A stretch of 64,000 nt of DNA from Winogradskyella marina (GTDB lineage: Bacteria > Bacteroidota > Bacteroidia > Flavobacteriales > Flavobacteriaceae), in the NCBI RefSeq assembly GCF_015645385.1, contig NZ_JADOET010000013.1, positions 35,706 through 99,705 of the forward strand. The letters run 5' to 3'. Position numbers and translations under genes: made by a program. The first letter of the stretch is position 1; every line of letters starts with the position of its first letter. This document shows, in pieces, positions 8,097 through 16,348 of the stretch. The notes beneath the pieces are model-generated. The model did no database searches, was not told the DNA's origin, and was given only the letters and a program-made list of their open reading frames with translations.

Positions 8097-8888
8097 ATGA
8101 AGCTTTTAATCATTTTTTTGAGTTGTATTGTTGTGTCCTCATGTATTCCTCATAAAGATACTATATATCTCCAGAATAAAGGGAATGCTACACACGATAG
8201 TATACCGTATAACCTTACAGAAATTCAGAAACCATACCGGGTTCAAGTTAACGATATATTGAATGTGCGGGTTAAAGCTTTGGACCAAGAAACGGTATCA
8301 ATATTAAACCCAGCAGGAGAAGAGAATTTAAATGCTAGTAGTGCAGAACGTGCCTTCTTTGATGGGTTTACGGTAGATGTGCACGGCAATATACGAATGC
8401 CTACTTTAGGTTATATTAATGTTTTAGGATATACTACGGAAGACATTGAAAAGAAAATTGAGAAACAACTTCTAGAAGAGCAATTTAAGGAAACCGCAAA
8501 CATATTTGTTACTGTGAAATTGGCAGGATTACGCTATACAGCGAATGGTGAAGTAGGTAACCCGGGAAGTCAAGTATTGTTTACAGAACGTGTTAATATT
8601 TTTGAAGCCATTGCTAACGTTGGAGAAATTCCTGTGACTGGTAATAAAAAAGATGTTAAAATAATACGCCAATATCCACACGGACAGAAAATTCATAGTC
8701 TGGATTTAACGGATGTAAGGGTGATGGAATCTCCATATTACTATATACAACCTAATGATATTATTTATGTAGAACCCTTAAAACAGAAGTCACTAGGAAC
8801 TGGGGAGACAGCGTTGTCTAGCCTCACTGCAATAGCTTCTATAATTTCTTTGATTTCTACAGGAGTGTTACTATATACCAGACTATAA
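8097..8888 (+). CDS. wza: Polysaccharide export lipoprotein, Wza-like
   Basis: An outer-membrane export protein for capsule or exopolysaccharide. From the ATG at 8097 it has 263 residues and starts with a lipoprotein signal peptide, MKLLIIFLSCIVVSSC, with the lipidated Cys at 16. The in-frame ATG at 8088 is the alternative start, and a TTG at 8037 is excluded by the promoter. The Poly_export domain (YRVQVNDILNVRVKAL, about residues 37-52 onward) is followed by an SLBB region (about 150-230). A hydrophobic C-terminal segment at about 239-263 ends in LLYTRL, shorter than the amphipathic barrel helix of E. coli Wza. The wzc gene follows after 7 bp, so the two are an operon. Confidence 0.9.
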   Translation: MKLLIIFLSCIVVSSCIPHKDTIYLQNKGNATHDSIPYNLTEIQKPYRVQVNDILNVRVKALDQETVSILNPAGEENLNASSAERAFFDGFTVDVHGNIRMPTLGYINVLGYTTEDIEKKIEKQLLEEQFKETANIFVTVKLAGLRYTANGEVGNPGSQVLFTERVNIFEAIANVGEIPVTGNKKDVKIIRQYPHGQKIHSLDLTDVRVMESPYYYIQPNDIIYVEPLKQKSLGTGETALSSLTAIASIISLISTGVLLYTRL

Positions 8889-8895
8889 TAATCTT

Positions 8896-11373
8896 ATGAA
8901 AGACTATGTTGAGATAGAAGACCAGGATTCACAGAATATTAGTTTTGATTTTAAAGGCTATCTTTTTAAAGTCTTAAACTTATGGAAATTTGTGTTGATT
9001 TGCATAGGGACCGCTCTTCTAATTGCTTATTTTATCAATGTAAGAAAGCAAAATGTTTACCGTTTGGATTCCCTAATTTCTGTAGATAACGATCAGAACC
9101 CTTTTTTTACAGCAAATACAAGTATATCTTTTAATTGGGGTGGGGTTTCAGGTAAAGTAGGGAAGATTATGACCGCTATTAAAACGCGGACGCACAATGA
9201 AAAGGTAGTGGATTCGCTCCAATACTATATGGATTATTTGGAGGAAGGGAAGTATCGTAAGGTAGATATTTATAAAAAAGCTCCCTTTGAGTTTATTATC
9301 GATAAGTCTAAAGCACAGGTTCTTAATTATCCTGTAGGTATACGATTTGTAAGTGATAGTGAGTTTGAAGTATTTACGGCATTTGAAGGGGCAAGTGCAT
9401 CGGCTCAAATCTATGGAGATAAGTCTAGATCTCGAATTCAAGTGCCTACTGGAGAATTTTCTAAACCTTTTAAAAGTGGAGAGACTATAGACTTGCCCTT
9501 TTTAAATGGTCAGGTGGTTGTAAAGCCTTCTCAAAACATTACGTCAGGATCAGAATATTTTATTAAGTTTAGTGATTTTGATGGTGTTGTTAATTCCTAT
9601 AAATCAAATATTCAAATCGGTACGGTTTCTGCAGCTTCAGCTTCTATATTAAAACTAGAATTGACAGGAAATAATAAAGACAAGATTGTAGATTATCTGA
9701 ACACTACAGCTGCAGTTTTAAGTGAGACAGAGTTAGAGCGGAAGAACTTATACGCGACCAATACCATTAAGTTTATTGATAGTAGTCTCGCTGCCACTAA
9801 TGTTAACCTAAAAGACGTTACGGATGAGATGAATCAATTCCGAAAAGATAATAAGGTTTTTGATGTTAGTGCCGAAATTACTCAAATATCCAATGAACTA
9901 CGGCAGTTTGAACAAGTCAAACAAGCAGAAGAGTCTAAATTGGATTACTTAAATAGTCTTGAAACGTATTTAAATACCAAAACGGATTATACAGGTATTG
10001 CTGCTCCTACAAGTGTTGGGATAGAAGAAGGTAATATTCAAAGAAGTGTTTCAAACATTATAGCCTTGGCTGCTGAACGCCAAAACTTAGAGTACACCAC
10101 TAAAGAAGGTTCAGGGCTTTTTAAAGAATTAGACCGTCGTATAGACTCTGAAAAGAATGTGCTTCTTGAGACTATTGATGCCACAGAGCGCACTATTACA
10201 ATTCAATTAAACACCTTACAACGGAATATTGCGAATTTAGAAGCTGAGTTGAGTGGTTTGCCTGAGGATGAACAGGAGTTTTTAAAGATTCAACGACAAT
10301 TAGATATGAGCCAAGAGGCTTACGACATTTATTTAGCAAAACGTAGCGAAGCTGCCATTGTTAAAGCGGCTAATATTTCTGACCTTAGTATTGTAGATGA
10401 AGCCAAAGATATAGGGGGAGGTTTAATTGGACCTAATAAGAGTCTTAATTATATGATGGGCTTAATGCTTGGGTTTTTCATTCCGATGTTATTAATCTTC
10501 TTTGTGTATTTGTTAGATAATACGATTCATGGATCCGATGAGATAACGCGAATGTCTACTATTCCCATATTGGGCTTGGTAGGGAAATACCGCTATAAAA
10601 ATAACCTGGTATCTTATGAGAAACCAAAATCTGCAGTAGCCGAATCCTTTAGAGCTATTCGGTCTAGCTTGCAGTTTATTTTTAAAAAGACAGGAGCTAA
10701 TACTCGAGCTAATACTTTAATGGTAACTTCTTCTGTTAGTGGTGAAGGAAAAACATTTACGTCTATAAACATTGCTACCGTTTATGCACTTTCTGGTAAA
10801 AAGACGATTTTATTAGGATTGGATTTACGTAAACCTAAAATCTTTGATGATTTTAATATCACTAACGAAAAAGGTGTGGTAAATTACCTCATTGGTGATG
10901 ATACTTTTGAGGATATTGTGACGCATACACATATTGAAAATTTGGATGTTGTTCCTTCTGGACCAGTACCTCCAAATCCTTCCGAGTTATTAATGAGTGA
11001 TAATTTAAAAGCACTTATAGATTCGCTTAAGGAGACGTATGATGTGATTATTTTAGATACACCTCCATTAGGTTTGGTAACTGATGCTTTAGAATTAACA
11101 CAATATGCTGATGCAACTATATTTATGGTCCGCTTAGATTATACTAAGAAAGGAATGTTGCAATTGGTGAATGCAAAATACCGTTCAGGTGAACTTAAAA
11201 ATGTGAGCTTTGTTCTCAATTTCTATAGGCATAAAAACAATAGTAATTATGGCTATGGCTACGGTTATGGCTACGGTTATGGCTATGGCTATGGAGTTTA
11301 TGGGAATTCTTATCATGAAAAGGATAGACAGTCTGTTTTTGAGAAGGTGAAGGGGTTTTTGCGGAGGATTTGA
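8896..11373 (+). CDS. wzc: Polysaccharide co-polymerase / tyrosine autokinase, Wzc-like
   Basis: An inner-membrane chain-length regulator and BY-kinase of 825 residues. A Wzz-type N-terminal region has a first membrane helix at about residues 30-48. A long periplasmic coiled-coil part follows, with the second helix at about 519-541 (MMGLMLGFFIPMLLIFFVYL). The cytosolic kinase has Walker A VSGEGKTF near 614, Walker A' LLGLDLRKPK near 638 and Walker B VIILDTPP near 717. The C-terminus carries eight Tyr-Gly repeats plus VYGNSY, the cluster expected to be autophosphorylated. Kinase and transmembrane parts are fused in one chain, as in E. coli Wzc. It acts with the preceding Wza-like protein. Confidence 0.93.
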   Translation: MKDYVEIEDQDSQNISFDFKGYLFKVLNLWKFVLICIGTALLIAYFINVRKQNVYRLDSLISVDNDQNPFFTANTSISFNWGGVSGKVGKIMTAIKTRTHNEKVVDSLQYYMDYLEEGKYRKVDIYKKAPFEFIIDKSKAQVLNYPVGIRFVSDSEFEVFTAFEGASASAQIYGDKSRSRIQVPTGEFSKPFKSGETIDLPFLNGQVVVKPSQNITSGSEYFIKFSDFDGVVNSYKSNIQIGTVSAASASILKLELTGNNKDKIVDYLNTTAAVLSETELERKNLYATNTIKFIDSSLAATNVNLKDVTDEMNQFRKDNKVFDVSAEITQISNELRQFEQVKQAEESKLDYLNSLETYLNTKTDYTGIAAPTSVGIEEGNIQRSVSNIIALAAERQNLEYTTKEGSGLFKELDRRIDSEKNVLLETIDATERTITIQLNTLQRNIANLEAELSGLPEDEQEFLKIQRQLDMSQEAYDIYLAKRSEAAIVKAANISDLSIVDEAKDIGGGLIGPNKSLNYMMGLMLGFFIPMLLIFFVYLLDNTIHGSDEITRMSTIPILGLVGKYRYKNNLVSYEKPKSAVAESFRAIRSSLQFIFKKTGANTRANTLMVTSSVSGEGKTFTSINIATVYALSGKKTILLGLDLRKPKIFDDFNITNEKGVVNYLIGDDTFEDIVTHTHIENLDVVPSGPVPPNPSELLMSDNLKALIDSLKETYDVIILDTPPLGLVTDALELTQYADATIFMVRLDYTKKGMLQLVNAKYRSGELKNVSFVLNFYRHKNNSNYGYGYGYGYGYGYGYGVYGNSYHEKDRQSVFEKVKGFLRRI
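11248..11295 (+). repeat. In-frame (TAY GGN)8 microsatellite in the wzc tail
   Basis: Eight tandem 6-nt units encode (Tyr-Gly)8. Units alternate TATGGC and TACGGT with a final TATGGA. Because the unit length is a multiple of three, gain or loss of units would change the number of tyrosines without shifting the frame. Confidence 0.85.
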
Positions 11374-11377
11374 TGAG

Positions 11378-11433
11378 GAAGTTGGAAGTTGGAAGTTTGA
11401 AGCTTGAAGTTGGTAGCACGGAGTTTGAAGTGG
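11378..11433 (+). repeat. Heptanucleotide array copy 3
   Basis: Eight exact 7-nt units directly after the wzc stop codon: GAAGTTG twice, GAAGTTT, GAAGCTT, GAAGTTG, GTAGCAC, GGAGTTT, GAAGTGG. The AGCAC unit also occurs in copies 2 and 5, which suggests shared ancestry of the arrays. Confidence 0.85.
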
Positions 11434-11449
11434 GGCGTTAGAAAAAGAA

Positions 11450-11516
11450 CCTTCCGTCTTTGATTTCTTTAGGTGAAATCAAATCCACCTTCCTTTGAAA
11501 AAAAGGAAGGAGCTTG
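11450..11516. repeat. Two-hairpin intergenic repeat (CCTTCC...AAATCAAATCCACCTTCC), copy 1
   Basis: The element has two inverted repeats: TTTGATTT/AAATCAAA and CCTTCCTTT/AAAGGAAGG. Related copies are at 19651-19732 (diverged) and 19781-19850. It lies between two heptanucleotide arrays. Confidence 0.7.
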
Positions 11517-11525
11517 ATGATGTTT

Positions 11526-11595
11526 AAAGTTTGAAGCATGGAGTTGGAAGCTTGAAGCTTGGAGTTGGGAGCTTGAAGTGAGAAGTGTAAAGTGA
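11526..11595 (+). repeat. Heptanucleotide array copy 4
   Basis: Ten degenerate 7-nt units (AAAGTTT GAAGCAT GGAGTTG GAAGCTT and so on) in unbroken register. Together with copy 3 and the two-hairpin element it fills most of the 333-bp gap between wzc and the first phosphoglycosyl transferase; the last ~110 bp show nothing recognisable. Confidence 0.75.
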
Positions 11596-11706
11596 AGCTA
11601 GTAAAGTGTTTTTATTTTGGATACTATACACACGATTAAAGATTACTACTCTTCTTTCTGGTTGTAATAAAAACTTTTTGAATCACTTATATTAAATTAG
11701 ACCTTC

Positions 11707-12297
11707 ATGATCAGTAAAACGCAACTTAAAGTCAAACGTATTTTTGATGTTGCCGTTGTGTTGGTGTTTTTGCCATTACTAATTATTCCTATTCTATTAT
11801 TAGTGCTTATTGCGACTATAGATACAAAACAATGGGGCATATATTCTCAGCTTCGGGTTGGTCAGTATGGCAAACTATTCAGAATTTATAAACTAAGAAC
11901 GTTAGCAGACGGTGCACATCAATTAGGACAGTTAGATCACCTTGCGTCTTCAATGGGGAGGTTTTTGAGACAATCGAAATTAAACGAACTTCCTCAGCTT
12001 TTTAATGTGTTAATAGGTGATATGAGTTTGGTAGGGCCGCGACCTGATTTGCAGGGTTTTGCAGATGAATTGAAAGGCGAAGATCGGATTATTTTAAAGG
12101 TGAAACCCGGTATAACAGGTCCGGCAAGTTTAAAATACAGGCATGAAGAACAGCTTTTAGCAGTTCGCAAAGACCCTGAACACTACAATAGAACGATTAT
12201 TTGGGCTGATAAAGTGAAAATTAATAAAAATTACGTTCAGAATTACAGTTTTTACTTAGATTTGACACTTATTTTAAAATCTATTTTAAATAAATGA
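11707..12297 (+). CDS. Short sugar transferase (PglC/WcaJ C-terminal type) with altered catalytic dyad
   Basis: A monotopic phosphoglycosyl transferase of 196 residues, the family that starts glycan assembly by moving a sugar-1-phosphate onto undecaprenyl phosphate. A re-entrant/hydrophobic helix is at about 14-37. Conserved blocks are KLRT (62-65), ELPQLFNVLIGDMSLVGPRP (94-113) and PGITGPASLKYR (134-145). The family's Asp-Glu dyad is Asn93-Glu94 here (codon AAC at 11983). In PglC the Asp is the nucleophile, so this copy may be inactive or altered. It lacks the N-terminal membrane domain of the second enzyme of this family at 47131. It overlaps the next gene by 4 bp (ATGA). Confidence 0.9.
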   Translation: MISKTQLKVKRIFDVAVVLVFLPLLIIPILLLVLIATIDTKQWGIYSQLRVGQYGKLFRIYKLRTLADGAHQLGQLDHLASSMGRFLRQSKLNELPQLFNVLIGDMSLVGPRPDLQGFADELKGEDRIILKVKPGITGPASLKYRHEEQLLAVRKDPEHYNRTIIWADKVKINKNYVQNYSFYLDLTLILKSILNK

Positions 12298-13589
12298 ATC
12301 ATTCAGAAGATAAAATTGCCATTATAGGATTAGGTTATGTTGGTTTACCGCTTGCCGTAGAATTTGCTAAACAATTTTTTGTTGTTGGTTTCGATATTAA
12401 TAAACAACGTATCAGTGAATTAAATTCAGGGCTCGATAAAACTCTGGAAGTTGAAAATGAGCACTTAAAATCTGTATTAACTACAGACTTAAACGCCGAT
12501 AAGGGACTTTATATTACAGATGATTTAGACGCTTTAGCCGTGACTAATTATTATATCATTACTGTTCCTACACCTACAGATGCTTTAAATAAACCTGTGT
12601 TTACACCTTTAATTAAGGCGAGTGAAACTGTTGGTAAGGTGTTGTCTAAAGGTGATATTGTGGTTTATGAATCAACAGTTTACCCTGGAGCGACCGAAGA
12701 TATTTGTATTCCTGTTTTAGAAGCATCCTCTGGATTCGTTTATAATACAGATTTTTACGCTGGTTATTCTCCAGAACGAATTAACCCAGGAGATAAACTT
12801 CATACGGTGACCAAAATATTAAAAGTAACCTCTGGCTCTACACCAGAAGTTGCGATAAAAGTTGATGAACTTTATAAAAAAGTAATTACTGCAGGTACGC
12901 ATTTAGCTCCTTCGATAAAGGTGGCTGAAGCGGCTAAAGTGATTGAGAATTCGCAACGCGATATCAATATTGCCTTTGTTAATGAATTGTCTAAAATATT
13001 TAGGCTGCTCGATATTGATACTAAGGCTGTTTTGGAGGCAGCTGGAACGAAGTGGAATTTCTTGAAATTTTCCCCAGGATTAGTTGGAGGCCATTGTATT
13101 GGAGTTGACCCTTATTATTTAGCACAAAAAGCTATTGAATCGGGTTATAATCCAGAGATTATTTTAGCAGGTCGTAAGATGAATGACAGTATGGGAAGCT
13201 ATGTAGCAACCGAAACTGTAAAGATGATGATTAAAAAAGGAGCGACGATAAAAGGTGCAAAAGCCCTTGTTTTAGGGATTACCTTTAAAGAGAATTGTCC
13301 GGATATCAGAAACTCTAGAGTCATTGATATTATTGAAGAATTAGAAACCTATCACGTTAATGTAGATGTTTTTGATCCGTGGGCATCTAAAGACGAAGTA
13401 AAGCATGAGTATCAATTGGACTTAATTAGTGATTTTGATAAATTAAGTACGGATTATGATGCTGTTATTTTAGCCGTTTCTCATAACGAATTCTTAGAAA
13501 TAGATATCGCCAAATTAAAATCACAAACCGGTGTTGTATTCGATGTGAAATCATTACTGCCAATAAACACTGTAGACGCCAGATTATAA
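12294..13589 (+). CDS. UDP-N-acetyl-hexosamine 6-dehydrogenase (WbpA/TviB family)
   Basis: An NAD-dependent nucleotide-sugar dehydrogenase of 431 residues that oxidises C6 of a UDP-HexNAc to a uronic acid. The Rossmann fingerprint GLGYVGLPLA is at residues 12-21. The catalytic block VGGHCIGVDPYYL lies around 263-275 with Cys near 267. The GITFKENCPDIRNSR block precedes the C-terminal UDP-binding domain. The sequence style and the following epimerase match the TviB-TviC/WbpA-WbpP pairing that yields UDP-GalNAcA. Substrate choice between GlcNAc and GalNAc is inferred. Stop and next start overlap as TAATG, so translation is probably coupled. Confidence 0.9.
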   Translation: MNHSEDKIAIIGLGYVGLPLAVEFAKQFFVVGFDINKQRISELNSGLDKTLEVENEHLKSVLTTDLNADKGLYITDDLDALAVTNYYIITVPTPTDALNKPVFTPLIKASETVGKVLSKGDIVVYESTVYPGATEDICIPVLEASSGFVYNTDFYAGYSPERINPGDKLHTVTKILKVTSGSTPEVAIKVDELYKKVITAGTHLAPSIKVAEAAKVIENSQRDINIAFVNELSKIFRLLDIDTKAVLEAAGTKWNFLKFSPGLVGGHCIGVDPYYLAQKAIESGYNPEIILAGRKMNDSMGSYVATETVKMMIKKGATIKGAKALVLGITFKENCPDIRNSRVIDIIEELETYHVNVDVFDPWASKDEVKHEYQLDLISDFDKLSTDYDAVILAVSHNEFLEIDIAKLKSQTGVVFDVKSLLPINTVDARL

Positions 13590-14566
13590 TGTACGAAAAC
13601 CCACATCACAACACAGACTTATCACAGTTCAGTTTTTTAATTACTGGAGGTGGCGGCTTTATTGGCTCTAACCTGGCTGAATATTTACTAAAATATAAGG
13701 CGAAAAAAGTCCGTGTTTTAGATAACTTCTCTAATGGTCACCGTGAGAACTTAACGGAGTTTATGGATCATCCTGCCTTTGAATTGATTGAAGGTGATAT
13801 TCGAGATTTAGACACTTGTAAAAGTGCGATGGATGGTATGGATTATGTGTCGCACCAAGCGGCGTTAGGTTCTGTACCACGTTCAATAAACGATCCAGCA
13901 ACGACTAATGCCGTAAATATCTCTGGGTTTTTAAATATGATGATTGCCCTTAAGGATAGTCCATCTGTGAAACGTATGGTGTATGCCGCATCTAGTTCAA
14001 CTTATGGTGATAGTAAAGCGTTGCCTAAAGTAGAAGATACTATTGGTAAACCTTTATCTCCTTATGCGGTAACCAAGTACGTCAACGAATTGTATGCTGA
14101 TGTTTTTGGAACCACTTATGATACGGATGTTATTGGTTTACGCTACTTTAATGTGTTTGGGCCAAAACAAAGTCCGGATGGAGCCTATGCAGCAGTAATT
14201 CCTTTATTTATGCAAGCGCTTAAAGATAATACCTCTCCAAAAATAAATGGGGATGGAGAACAAACGCGAGATTTCACCTTTATAGACAACGTGGTGCAAG
14301 CCAATGTTAAAGGCTTTTTTGCTTCAAAAGACGCTAAGAATGAGGTTTTTAATGTGGCTTGTGGTGAGCGAATTACCATTAATTATTTATGGGAGTCGTT
14401 GCGACTTGCAGCAGATTCTGATTTAAAAGCTGTTTACGGGCCTAATCGACAAGGTGATGTTAGAGATTCTTTAGCGGATATTTCTAAGGCACAGGATCTG
14501 ATGGGCTATGAGCCGCGGTTTACTGTTCGGGAAGGGTTGGGGATTACTTGGGATTATTTTATTTAG
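13589..14566 (+). CDS. UDP-N-acetylglucosamine 4-epimerase-like SDR (WbpP/TviC family)
   Basis: An extended short-chain dehydrogenase of 325 residues. The NAD fingerprint GGGGFIG is at 20-26, the catalytic YAVTK at 159-163, and the SSSTYGDS strand at 135-142. The block ALGSVPRSINDP (92-103) is typical of WbpP/TviC enzymes that interconvert UDP-GlcNAc/GlcNAcA and the galacto forms. Placement directly after the 6-dehydrogenase supports a UDP-HexNAcA pathway. It is cytosolic. The gene ends the short operon that starts at 11707, and a 115-bp A/T-rich gap follows. Confidence 0.88.
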   Translation: MYENPHHNTDLSQFSFLITGGGGFIGSNLAEYLLKYKAKKVRVLDNFSNGHRENLTEFMDHPAFELIEGDIRDLDTCKSAMDGMDYVSHQAALGSVPRSINDPATTNAVNISGFLNMMIALKDSPSVKRMVYAASSSTYGDSKALPKVEDTIGKPLSPYAVTKYVNELYADVFGTTYDTDVIGLRYFNVFGPKQSPDGAYAAVIPLFMQALKDNTSPKINGDGEQTRDFTFIDNVVQANVKGFFASKDAKNEVFNVACGERITINYLWESLRLAADSDLKAVYGPNRQGDVRDSLADISKAQDLMGYEPRFTVREGLGITWDYFI

Positions 14567-14586
14567 TTAAAATTTATCAATATTTG

Positions 14587-14594
14587 TACGTTTG
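14587..14594 (+). promoter_or_regulatory. Possible -7 element before the second epimerase gene
   Basis: TACGTTTG matches TAnnTTTG, but no TTG lies at the correct -33 distance. If used, it leaves a leader of about 80 nt. Confidence 0.25.
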
Positions 14595-14681
14595 ATATGA
14601 ATACCTTTATTTTGATCTAACTATATGACATTTAGTATATACCCTAATAATTCCAATTAAAAAAATAAATATTAATTATTA

Positions 14682-15623
14682 ATGACAAACATTTTAGTTA
14701 CCGGCGGTGCTGGTCAGTTAGGGAGTTCAATTGCAGCAAAACTAGCGTTAAAAGAAGATGTAACAGTTATAATTATAGATAACCTCTCTACCGGTGAGAA
14801 ATCAAAAATTCCAATTAGAGATAATATCAAATTTATAAAGGCAGATGTTAATGACTACAATGATATTATGTCCATATTTGCAACGTTTAAATTTGATTAT
14901 GTATTTCATTTTGCCGCTGTTGTTGGTGTTGAGAGAACTTTAGAAAACCCCATAAATGTTCTACATGATATAGATGGTATAAAAAATATACTATCATTAT
15001 CTAAGAACGCTTGTGTAAAACGTGTTTTTTATTCGAGTTCGTCAGAAGTGTATGGTGAGCCTTTTGAGATTCCACAAAATGAAAATACCACTCCACTTAA
15101 TTCGAGACTACCTTATGCTATCGTAAAAAATGTTGGTGAAGCTTTTTTTAAAGCCTACCAAAGAGAGAATGATTTAGATTATACGATTTTCCGTTTTTTT
15201 AATACCTACGGCCCTTATCAGAGTAATGATTTTGTAATGCCAAGATTTGTGAAATTAGCAATGAACAATGAGCCGATACCAATTTATGGAGAAGGAGACC
15301 AAACACGTTCATTTTGTTATATTGATGATAATATAGATACTTGTCTTAATGCGTTGGACGACGACAATTACATAAATGAAGTTCTTAACGTGGGTAATGA
15401 CGTGGAGATCAGTATACTAGAATTGGCTCATAAAATTATTGAACGAACCGGTTCAGAATCTAAAATTACTTTTCTTCCATCCTTGAAAGAAGGGGATATG
15501 ACAAGAAGGTGTCCTGATATTACAAAAATGAAGAATTTACTAGGTAGGGAATTGATATCTTTGAATGAAGGCATTGATAAAATGATGAATCACTATAATT
15601 TGTATACCACTCAGAAAGCTTAG
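14682..15623 (+). CDS. NAD-dependent epimerase/dehydratase family protein
   Basis: An extended SDR of 313 residues acting on a nucleotide sugar. GGAGQLG at 8-14 binds NAD, SSSSEVYGE (118-126) carries the catalytic Ser/Thr strand, and YAIVK at 145-149 is the catalytic Tyr-Lys pair. The region NTYGPYQSNDFVMPRF and GDQTRSFCYIDD are typical of the dTDP-glucose dehydratase/UDP-glucuronate decarboxylase/epimerase branch. The exact reaction cannot be told from sequence alone. The local sequence is A/T richer than in the preceding operon, in line with separate acquisition. It is followed by a 725-bp gap with a dead gene and repeats. Confidence 0.85.
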   Translation: MTNILVTGGAGQLGSSIAAKLALKEDVTVIIIDNLSTGEKSKIPIRDNIKFIKADVNDYNDIMSIFATFKFDYVFHFAAVVGVERTLENPINVLHDIDGIKNILSLSKNACVKRVFYSSSSEVYGEPFEIPQNENTTPLNSRLPYAIVKNVGEAFFKAYQRENDLDYTIFRFFNTYGPYQSNDFVMPRFVKLAMNNEPIPIYGEGDQTRSFCYIDDNIDTCLNALDDDNYINEVLNVGNDVEISILELAHKIIERTGSESKITFLPSLKEGDMTRRCPDITKMKNLLGRELISLNEGIDKMMNHYNLYTTQKA

Positions 15624-15710
15624 TGATTAAGCTGCTTTTTTTTGTATTTTTCGGTAAAAAGAAAAGCCCCTAGATGAGATTGTTTCTTTAAAATTGAGAT
15701 AGAATATTTA

Positions 15711-16079
15711 TTACTCAGTTTTAAAATTAGATCGTATTTTACTTAAAACAGACGAAAGGCCATCAAAAACCATTTTGTTCTTAAAATGAATGACTTTGTA
15801 GCCTAAACGTTCTAATTATTGGGTTCGTTTATTGTCATAGTCTTGAGCTTTGGGATTATTGTGGATTTCACCGTCTAGCTCTATGATTAGTTTTTCTGAA
15901 GGGCAATACAAATCGACTATGTAATAGTTAATGCTGTGTTGTTTTGTGAAGCGTCTGTTGTTTAATTGTCTTGCTTTTAAATGTTTCCATAATAAGGCTT
16001 CTGCAGGTGTTAAGTTTTTTCGCAGTGCTCTTCTGTATTCTTTTAATTCTTTTTTGGTGTGAAGTTTTTATTTTGGCAT
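15711..16079 (-). pseudogene. DUF559 (Vsr-like) nuclease-family gene with two in-frame stops
   Basis: Read on the minus strand from the ATG at 16079, 123 codons stay in one frame to TAA at 15711, but codons 4 and 88 are TAA (16068-16070 and 15816-15818). The translation is otherwise a good DUF559 protein: LRKNLTPAEALLWKHLKARQ, then HSINYYIVDLYCPSEKLIIE, LDGEIHNNPKAQDYDNKRTQ, stop, LERLGYKVIHFKN. The acidic residues of the PD-(D/E)XK-like core (D56, E67, D69) are intact. The absence of frameshifts suggests recent inactivation. DUF559 proteins are related to Vsr-type endonucleases and have no established role. A repeat of the CTCCCCTCTTT family lies directly upstream of the start. Confidence 0.85.
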
Positions 16080-16111
16080 GTTTAAAATTATGGAATATTT
16101 TTTTCTTGGTA

Positions 16112-16259
16112 GAACTCCCTTTTCTTCACCTCGTGTCTCGGTGAATTTGTCCCGTGCCGGCTCGCCCCATCGCTAAAATAGTCCAGTGGACTATTTTTAT
16201 ACGCTCACTCGTCCTCTTTAAAAAAAAGAGGGGATCGGGTGCGGGTGCTGGGTGAGGTT
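16112..16259. repeat. CTCCC(C)TTTCTTCACCTCG...AAAGAGGGG repeat beside the DUF559 relic, with internal palindrome
   Basis: The element begins GAACTCCCTTTTCTTCACCT and ends GAGGGGATC...GGGTGAGGTT. Inside, 16175-16197 is a perfect 10-bp inverted repeat, AAAATAGTCC/GGACTATTTT. Related elements lie at 18030-18110, 18162-18191 (partial), 18373-18442 (diverged) and 18475-18560. The CTCTTT/AAAGAG arms can form a hairpin. Confidence 0.7.
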
Positions 16260-16302
16260 ATTCTATTTGATTTGGTTTTCTGTGTTTTGAATTTTTAGAC
16301 AT

Positions 16303-16331
16303 AAAAAAAGCTGCCTGAAAAGGCAGCTTTT
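16303..16331 (-). terminator. Intrinsic terminator of the 249-residue unknown gene
   Basis: AAAAGCTGCCT and AGGCAGCTTTT form an 11-bp stem with a 4-nt loop. Read on the minus strand it ends in a T-run directly after the stop codon at 16349. The reverse orientation also ends in Ts, so it may work both ways. Confidence 0.85.
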
Positions 16332-16348
16332 AAAATGGGTAATTGTGC

